This document shows, in pieces, positions 49,577-54,327 of a DNA stretch of 54,327 nucleotides. How positions within the stretch are numbered: the stretch's first letter is position 1; every line of letters starts with the position of its first letter. Where the stretch lies: the NCBI GenBank assembly GCA_026388815.1, contig JAPLJA010000077.1:1-54327 (forward strand), in the 5' to 3' direction. The position numbers were made by a program, and so were the translations under genes. The stretch is from Pseudomonadota bacterium. Lineage in GTDB: Bacteria; Desulfobacterota; WTBG01; JAPLJA01. Below the pieces are notes generated by a model. The model searched no databases and was not told the origin of the DNA. It saw only the letters and a program-made list of their open reading frames with translations.

Positions 49577-50736
49577 AAAACGGATCAAAGATGAAGATCG
49601 CCGTCGTGGGTGACTACCCTCTCGATGAAGAAAAGATAGAGGGCGGTGTGCAGTCCGCTATGGTAAATCTCGTACACGGTCTTGCCAAGACTGGGAAATT
49701 GGATATTCACGTTGTTGCCCCTAAGAAAGGGATAAGCGGCAATATCTCTTTTACAAAGGATTCAATAAACTATCACTTCTTCCCCAAATTCACCCCTTTT
49801 GAACTCTCCTTAATTTTGGGAGTGAATAAGAGGAGGATATTTGAGAGGCTTTTGCAGATCAAACCTGCAATAGTCCATGCCCACAGTACTGGATATTCAT
49901 ACCTCTGCAGGAACTCTTCCTACCCCATTATCATCACCCCCCATGGTATTCCCCAAAGAGAGGCAAAATACCGGATGAGAAAACTTAAAGTGTTGAGAAC
50001 CTGGCTGCATGGGACCATATTGGGATTACTCCTATCACGATATACCAGATACCTAATCCTGATCAGCGAGTACAGTAGAAAAGTATTAAAGTTATCTCCC
50101 CAGGCAAGGTATTTTTTTATTCCCAATCCAGTAAGATCAAACTTCTTTGCCCTCAAGAATAGAGAGGTTAAGGATCGACTACTCTTCGTTGCTGCTGATA
50201 TATCTCCCCTTAAAAATCCACTGCTCTTACTCAAGGCCTTACCTGCCCTCAGAAAGCGTTTTCATGAGATATCCCTCCATATGGTTGGAGATTTCAATAA
50301 CAGCGATTTTTTTGATCTCCTTAAGGAGTTCATCTCACAGAATCAAATAGAACAGAATGTCCGTTTTACCGGACTACTCACCGAAGATGAAGTGGTAAGA
50401 GAATATGAAGAATGTTCAGTATTCGTCTTGACTTCGGATCAGGAAAATCTTCCGATGGTCGTTCAACAGGCTATGGCTGCAGGTAAAGCGGTGATCGCTA
50501 CCCGCGTCGGAGGCGTACCAGAATTGATCCGGGATGGGGCAACTGGATTACTGGTGGAACCGGGAGATCTGGAAGCAGTAACAAAGGGAATAGCCTTACT
50601 CCTCCGCGATGACCGGATAAGAGAGGGTGTGGGCAGGGCTGCGAAAGAGGAAGCCTTGAGAAGATTTACCGGCGAAGCGGTTGCAAAGAGTACCTATGAA
50701 GCGTACCAGGAGGTACTGAAAGACTTTTCCCGGTAG
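49573..50736 (+). CDS. glycosyltransferase family 4 protein
   Basis: A 387-residue GT-B enzyme of a different subgroup from the paralogous pair. IAVVGDYPLDEEKIEGGVQS is the N-terminal Gly-rich loop, PAIVHAHSTGYSYLC the next conserved strand, FIPNPVRSNFF the hinge, and FVLTSDQENLPMVVQQAMAA followed by GKAVIATRVGGVPELI the E-x7-E nucleotide-sugar site (GLLVEPGDLEAV after it). It adds a sugar in the cytoplasm. Its ATG overlaps the stop of the preceding glycosyltransferase by 4 bases and its stop lies 6 bases before the kinase gene, so the three are co-transcribed. Confidence 0.92.
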   Translation: MKNGSKMKIAVVGDYPLDEEKIEGGVQSAMVNLVHGLAKTGKLDIHVVAPKKGISGNISFTKDSINYHFFPKFTPFELSLILGVNKRRIFERLLQIKPAIVHAHSTGYSYLCRNSSYPIIITPHGIPQREAKYRMRKLKVLRTWLHGTILGLLLSRYTRYLILISEYSRKVLKLSPQARYFFIPNPVRSNFFALKNREVKDRLLFVAADISPLKNPLLLLKALPALRKRFHEISLHMVGDFNNSDFFDLLKEFISQNQIEQNVRFTGLLTEDEVVREYEECSVFVLTSDQENLPMVVQQAMAAGKAVIATRVGGVPELIRDGATGLLVEPGDLEAVTKGIALLLRDDRIREGVGRAAKEEALRRFTGEAVAKSTYEAYQEVLKDFSR

Positions 50737-50742
50737 AGGACG

Positions 50743-51375
50743 ATGACGAAGGGAGAGATAAGGCCATACATTATTGGTCTTTGTGGAGGGAGTGGTTCAG
50801 GAAAAACGACGATCGCCCAGAGGATAAGAGATCAACTGGGTGAAAAAGAAGTACTCATCTTTGATCATGACCCCTACTACCGCGACCTAAGTCATTTAAG
50901 GGATGAAGAAAGAGAAAAGGTAAATTTTGACTGTCCTGAAGCCTTAGATCTTGATTTTTTCATCTACCACCTCCGGGAATTAAAATCCGGGAGAAGTATA
51001 AAGAAGCCAGTCTATGATTTTGTCCACCACATTCGGAAAGAAGAGGTGGTGGAAGTGTTTCCAAAAAATGTAATCCTGGTAGAGGGAATCCTTGTATTTG
51101 TTGACCAGCGGTTAAGGGATTTAATGGATCTCAAAGTCTTCATTGAAGTTGATGCGGACATTCGTTTAATCCGTCGATTAACAAGGGATCTCTTTGAAAG
51201 GGGAAGGAGTTTTGAAGGGGTCATTTCTCAATACCTGACCAATGTGTACCCCATGTACAAGAAATTTGTAGAACCACTTCGCGAATATGCTGAACTGATC
51301 CTAAACAATAACGAAGAGGATGAAAAGGAGACGAAAAAGTTGCTCGACAGAATCAACACCCTGGTTTCTTATTAA
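50743..51375 (+). CDS. udk: uridine-kinase-like P-loop kinase
   Basis: A 210-residue protein of the uridine kinase/phosphoribulokinase family. IGLCGGSGSGKTTIAQRI is the P-loop, IFDHDPYYRDLSHL the nucleoside-binding region, NFDCPEALDLDFFIYHLREL and KKPVYDFVHHIRKEE the next signatures, and RLIRRLTRDLFERGRSFE the lid. It phosphorylates uridine or cytidine to the monophosphate with ATP or GTP; other members use different substrates. It lies inside the polysaccharide operon, 6 bases after a glycosyltransferase, so it may supply or recycle UMP for nucleotide sugars (inference). A repeat element begins right at its stop codon. Confidence 0.87.
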   Translation: MTKGEIRPYIIGLCGGSGSGKTTIAQRIRDQLGEKEVLIFDHDPYYRDLSHLRDEEREKVNFDCPEALDLDFFIYHLRELKSGRSIKKPVYDFVHHIRKEEVVEVFPKNVILVEGILVFVDQRLRDLMDLKVFIEVDADIRLIRRLTRDLFERGRSFEGVISQYLTNVYPMYKKFVEPLREYAELILNNNEEDEKETKKLLDRINTLVSY

Positions 51376-51550
51376 TACGAACGCATTAAGTAAAGCGTCA
51401 TTGCGAGGAGTGAAACGACGAAGCAATCTTTTGTTTATGTGGTGAGATTGCCACGCTCCCGTTGGTCGCTCGCAATGACAATGTAATAGCATTTAATGCG
51501 TTTGTATTAGTCAATGACAATGTAATAGCATTTAATGCGTTTGTATTAGT
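51374..51550 (+). repeat. REP/MITE-like inverted repeat element with a tandem 39-bp duplication
   Basis: Arms TAATACGAACGCATTAA (51374-51390) and TTAATGCGTTTGTATTA (51494-51510) are inverted copies with one mismatch. Between them is the imperfect palindrome GTCATTGCGAGGAG ... TCGCTCGCAATGAC, a type of dispersed repeat common in many bacterial genomes. The right arm with CAATGACAATG is duplicated exactly: 51473-51511 and 51512-51550 (39 bp each). The element begins in the stop codon of the kinase gene and ends 30 bases before the next gene. Confidence 0.8.
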
Positions 51551-51580
51551 ATTAAAAAATAGAAAGGAGAAGATTTTTTC

Positions 51581-52768
51581 TTGAAACCCATTTTAACCAT
51601 CTTCTTTGACGGATTGAAACCGGAGAGCCTCGAATCAATGCCCTTTCTCAACTCTTTCAAAGATAAGAGGAGGATGAGGACCATCCTGGGTTACTCAGTT
51701 GCCTGTCATGCTTCTATGTATACCGGTATCTATCCAGATAAACATCTCCTCTGGTTTGTCTGGAGATATTCCCCGGAGACCTCCCCTTTTAAATGGGTAA
51801 GGTATTTAAGGAATATCCCCTTGATGAACACCCTTCCTGGCAAATACTTTTTTACCAAGACTGCCCGGCTTTTTGAGAGGAACACCTCCTACTTTGGTAT
51901 CCCTATGGTAGTCAATCTTCCCCTTAAATACTGGCATTATTTTGATGTATCAGAGAAGAAATTCTGGGACGAGCCAGGATACCTACCTGGTTATCCTACC
52001 ATTTTTGAAATTCTCAGGTCTAAAGGCATCGGGATTGATATAGTTGGCATGGATAAGGGTGTATCGGATGTTTCTGAGATCGAGCGCTATCAATTCACTG
52101 AAGTCAAACCCTTTACCTATCTCTTTGTGGGATCTGTGGACCTATTCTCCCACAGACTTGGGCAGGATTCCCCGGAGGCAAGAAAAAGGCTAAAAAAAAT
52201 AGATCAGTTGATAGAGAAGAAATATGAGGAACTGAGGAAAAGGGAAGGATCATTTAACTTTGTTGCCTTTTCTGACCATGGACATATCAAGGTGGCAAAG
52301 AGGATTGACCTCTACGCCGTCTTTAAAGAAAAAGGGCAGGACTTAAACCGATACCTCCATGTGATCGATGCCAATTATGCCCGTTTCTGGTTTAGAGACG
52401 ATAGAGAAAGGACGAACATAGAAAAAATCCTCACGGAGATCCCTTGTGGTTTTATTCTTACTGAAGATCTCCTTAAGAAGTATCATGTAATGATGCCTGA
52501 CAACCGTTATGGAGACCTTATCTTTTATCTCGATGCCCCCCATGTCTTTTCCAAGACCATCTGGGGATTCAGCAGGTCGATTAACTCCATGCATGGTTAT
52601 TCTCCTGACTATCCTGATTCAGATGGGGTCTTCATCAGCAATCAAGAGATAAAAAATGATACCCCTGTTGAATTGGTTGATATCCTTCCCACTTTCCTCT
52701 CCCTCTTAGGGATTGAGATACCACCATACGTGGATGGTAGAAACATCTGGAATAAGAGAGATGGGTAA
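51581..52768 (+). CDS. alkaline-phosphatase-superfamily phosphodiesterase, divergent
   Basis: A 395-residue protein. ILTIFFDGLKPESLESMPFL has the first metal Asp; YSVACHASMYTGIYPDKHLL corresponds to the nucleophile region with a Ser/Thr and His; VGSVDLFSHRLG and VAFSDHGHIKVAKRIDL give the other metal ligands, and NSMHGYSPDYPDSDGVF holds the last His. VELVDILPTFLSLLGIEIPP closes the fold as in type I phosphodiesterases. It is more distant from the three other family members in the window and lacks their tail. The start is a TTG at 51581; the ribosome site AAAGGAGAAG lies rather far upstream. It overlaps the nucleotidyltransferase gene by 8 bases. Confidence 0.8.
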   Translation: MKPILTIFFDGLKPESLESMPFLNSFKDKRRMRTILGYSVACHASMYTGIYPDKHLLWFVWRYSPETSPFKWVRYLRNIPLMNTLPGKYFFTKTARLFERNTSYFGIPMVVNLPLKYWHYFDVSEKKFWDEPGYLPGYPTIFEILRSKGIGIDIVGMDKGVSDVSEIERYQFTEVKPFTYLFVGSVDLFSHRLGQDSPEARKRLKKIDQLIEKKYEELRKREGSFNFVAFSDHGHIKVAKRIDLYAVFKEKGQDLNRYLHVIDANYARFWFRDDRERTNIEKILTEIPCGFILTEDLLKKYHVMMPDNRYGDLIFYLDAPHVFSKTIWGFSRSINSMHGYSPDYPDSDGVFISNQEIKNDTPVELVDILPTFLSLLGIEIPPYVDGRNIWNKRDG

Positions 52769-54005
52769 ATATACCTTTTTTGATGATCCTTCAGTGGATA
52801 AGCTTATCGATACCCACCTCAATCACATCACCTCAGAGGTAATAGATAACCTGACCCCCCTCTCAATTATCCTGAGCGGGAGTTTTGGGAGGAGAGAGGG
52901 GAGCGTCTTGCGGAAGGGCTCAGAGGTAAATATCTTAAGTGACTATGAGATTGGGGTGGTGACGAAAAAATTCTGGAAGAGAAAAATGATAGATCAACTC
53001 TCCCCTGAATTATCCTTTCGCTTAAAGACAGATGTTTCGCTCTTCTGGATAACACCCTCCCGATTGAAGTACAACAGGGTAAAGAACTTATCCTTTGGCC
53101 CTTCTTTACCAAGCATCTTCATGTACGAACTAAAAACAGGATCAAAACTCCTGTCCGGTGATGATTGTCTCACTTTGAACCCTATCGATCCTGCTTCACT
53201 ACCTCTCTGGGAAGGTATCCGGCTCATGTTCAATCGGATGGCTGAAATGCTTGCCCCCCTTCCTTTTTTCTTACAGGAAGATAGGAAACCTCAGGAGTTA
53301 GAAGAAATTCAGGCTTTACGGGGGATAGATAAGTTTGTATTAGCCTGTGCTGATGCCCTTCTCCTCTCGATCAAAAGGTACCATTATTCCTGCCGGGAGC
53401 GGTTTAATAGGTTTAAAGAGGAGTGTCCGCAGCGGTTAGGAGAAATCTTTGTGGAATTTCCCGAGTTTCCCTCACTGGTCGCCGAGGCGGTAAAGGCTAA
53501 ACTTGATTCCTACCTCCCCGGAGAAAGAGATCCTTGCGAACTCTGGTATAAGATCAGGCCCATTGGTGATCGGGTATTCCGATACCTCATTAAAAAAGAA
53601 TTGGAGATCGACTTCGGTTCATATCAGGATTTTTCTGAGCGATACCTTCACCATCCTTCTCTGAAAAAGGGTAGATACAATGCCTACCATTTGAATTTCT
53701 GGCCCATTCCAGATACCTATTATGAAAACCTGATCAACACCCTCAAGCTCTGGCGGGCAGAAGTGCCGATCCATCCCAGGGCAATATCTATCTATAATAT
53801 CCCCTGGGGTCAGGTGGTATATTCTCTCCTGCCCTTAATCTTCTTCACCCTTTCACAAGAGGGAATTATTAGTAGTGATACCCTTCAGACCGTAAGGCAA
53901 GGGTTAAGCAAAATCACTTATCTTGAACCTCCTAAAGATGACTCGTTACAGGAACTGTGTTTTTTGACCCGGAAGAGCCTTGCACTCTGGAAGGTTCTTT
54001 GTTAG
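52761..54005 (+). CDS. nucleotidyltransferase-fold protein of unknown function
   Basis: A 414-residue protein. The N-terminal part contains IILSGSFGRREGSVLRKGSE followed by VNILSDYEIGVV, the GSxxGR...SDxE pattern of the DNA polymerase beta-like (MNT) nucleotidyltransferase fold with its metal-binding acidic pair. The remaining 300 residues are mostly helical and match nothing I know. Such enzymes add nucleotides to proteins, RNA or small molecules. I start at the ATG at 52761 (MGKYTFFDDPSVDKLID), overlapping the phosphodiesterase stop by 8 bases. A phosphodiesterase and a nucleotidyltransferase translated together could add and remove the same kind of phospho-group (inference). Confidence 0.65.
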   Translation: MGKYTFFDDPSVDKLIDTHLNHITSEVIDNLTPLSIILSGSFGRREGSVLRKGSEVNILSDYEIGVVTKKFWKRKMIDQLSPELSFRLKTDVSLFWITPSRLKYNRVKNLSFGPSLPSIFMYELKTGSKLLSGDDCLTLNPIDPASLPLWEGIRLMFNRMAEMLAPLPFFLQEDRKPQELEEIQALRGIDKFVLACADALLLSIKRYHYSCRERFNRFKEECPQRLGEIFVEFPEFPSLVAEAVKAKLDSYLPGERDPCELWYKIRPIGDRVFRYLIKKELEIDFGSYQDFSERYLHHPSLKKGRYNAYHLNFWPIPDTYYENLINTLKLWRAEVPIHPRAISIYNIPWGQVVYSLLPLIFFTLSQEGIISSDTLQTVRQGLSKITYLEPPKDDSLQELCFLTRKSLALWKVLC

Positions 54006-54327
54006 TGATTTATTATTCAAATGCCGGATTTGTTCCCACACAGGCTGTCCATCTAAAAGGAGAGGCAATTACCACCCGAACTGAGAACAGTATTGCAAAG
54101 AGAGCTTGAAGTAAAGAATAAGAAGGGGATGGCTGCGTAATGGGGGGAATGGGCCGCTACAAAATTTCAACTAAAAATGGGATTGACTCAATACTGTTCG
54201 GCATACTTCTTGATTTTGAGTATGTTATATAACTAATTGATATTACTTACGAATAAATATTTCTAGACATCCTCTCTTCGTTGTGGCATTATGCGTCCAT
54301 GAGCCATAAGCCACGCTCCCGGAAGAA
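54006..54327 (+). other. 322-base region after the last gene
   Basis: I see no gene here. A perfect 11-bp inverted repeat (GAACAGTATTG at 54085-54095 and CAATACTGTTC at 54189-54199) encloses about 93 bases. A short frame (PELRTVLQRELEVKNKKGMA, ending at a TAA before 54140) is too small to call. Confidence 0.5.

Noticed and set aside
54085-54199. Insertion element ends from the 11-bp inverted repeat
   Set aside because: No transposase or target duplication accompanies the repeat.

Overview
The window looks like a piece of chromosome from a Gram-negative bacterium. It encodes an outer-membrane polysaccharide export protein, an outer-membrane barrel, lipid A/phospholipid-type acyltransferases and flagellar-type regulators. 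No rRNA, tRNA or CRISPR array was recognised, so the phylum cannot be fixed from this sequence. The acyl carrier protein with a long insertion next to several ketosynthases and hotdog dehydratases recalls clusters in Planctomycetota and other little-cultured phyla, but that is only an inference. By eye, the first 17 kb are richer in G+C than the rest.

Region 1 (1-17320, all minus strand, one long tightly packed transcription unit): a type II fatty-acid/polyketide-like lipid cluster. In transcription order it holds an active ketosynthase, two ketosynthase-like proteins that have lost the catalytic Cys and one His (chain-length-factor-like), a homologue of the cyanobacterial aldehyde-forming acyl-ACP reductase, FabG, an old-yellow-enzyme type enoate reductase, ACP, AcpS, two dehydratases, a second active ketosynthase, an epimerase/3-beta-HSD-like dehydrogenase, and then a duplicated cassette of PlsC-like acyltransferase plus alkaline-phosphatase-superfamily phosphodiesterase. 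The two cassette copies are separated by a zinc-ribbon/PH-like protein and a radical SAM protein. It could build a dedicated acyl chain, reduce it, and load it on a polar head group. This is the best candidate for an undescribed system.

Region 2 (17430-22210): motility-type regulators without flagellar structural genes: an NtrC-like sigma-54 activator, FlhG (with an altered P-loop), FliA (sigma-28), a REC-GGDEF protein and FlgM on the opposite strand. A good sigma-54 promoter lies before flhG and a sigma-28-like promoter before flgM. Region 3 (22330-31030): housekeeping genes: an interrupted PHP phosphoesterase, VanZ-like protein, DUF151 nuclease, MiaB, PanB-PanC, family 4 uracil-DNA glycosylase, CoaBC, PgsA and a FlgT-like secreted protein. 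Region 4 (31030-32270): a DUF72 gene remnant ended by an IS1595-type element with 20-bp inverted repeats and a 9-bp direct repeat.

Region 5 (32330-54005): a surface polysaccharide locus with beta-barrel, Wza-like export lipoprotein, Wzc-like co-polymerase/tyrosine kinase, a decayed CpsB phosphatase, Wzy-like polymerase, Wzx-like flippase, phosphodiesterase, GT9, three GT4 enzymes, methyltransferase, uridine-kinase-like protein, another phosphodiesterase and a nucleotidyltransferase. It is interrupted at 43.2-45.8 kb by gene remnants and an oppositely oriented GT-C-like membrane protein. A sequence matching the sigma-28 -10 consensus lies just upstream of the first gene, suggesting that FliA/FlgM may control the polysaccharide locus. 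Both the lipid cluster and the polysaccharide locus use the same unusual phosphodiesterase family, hinting that they may jointly build a surface lipid or glycolipid.
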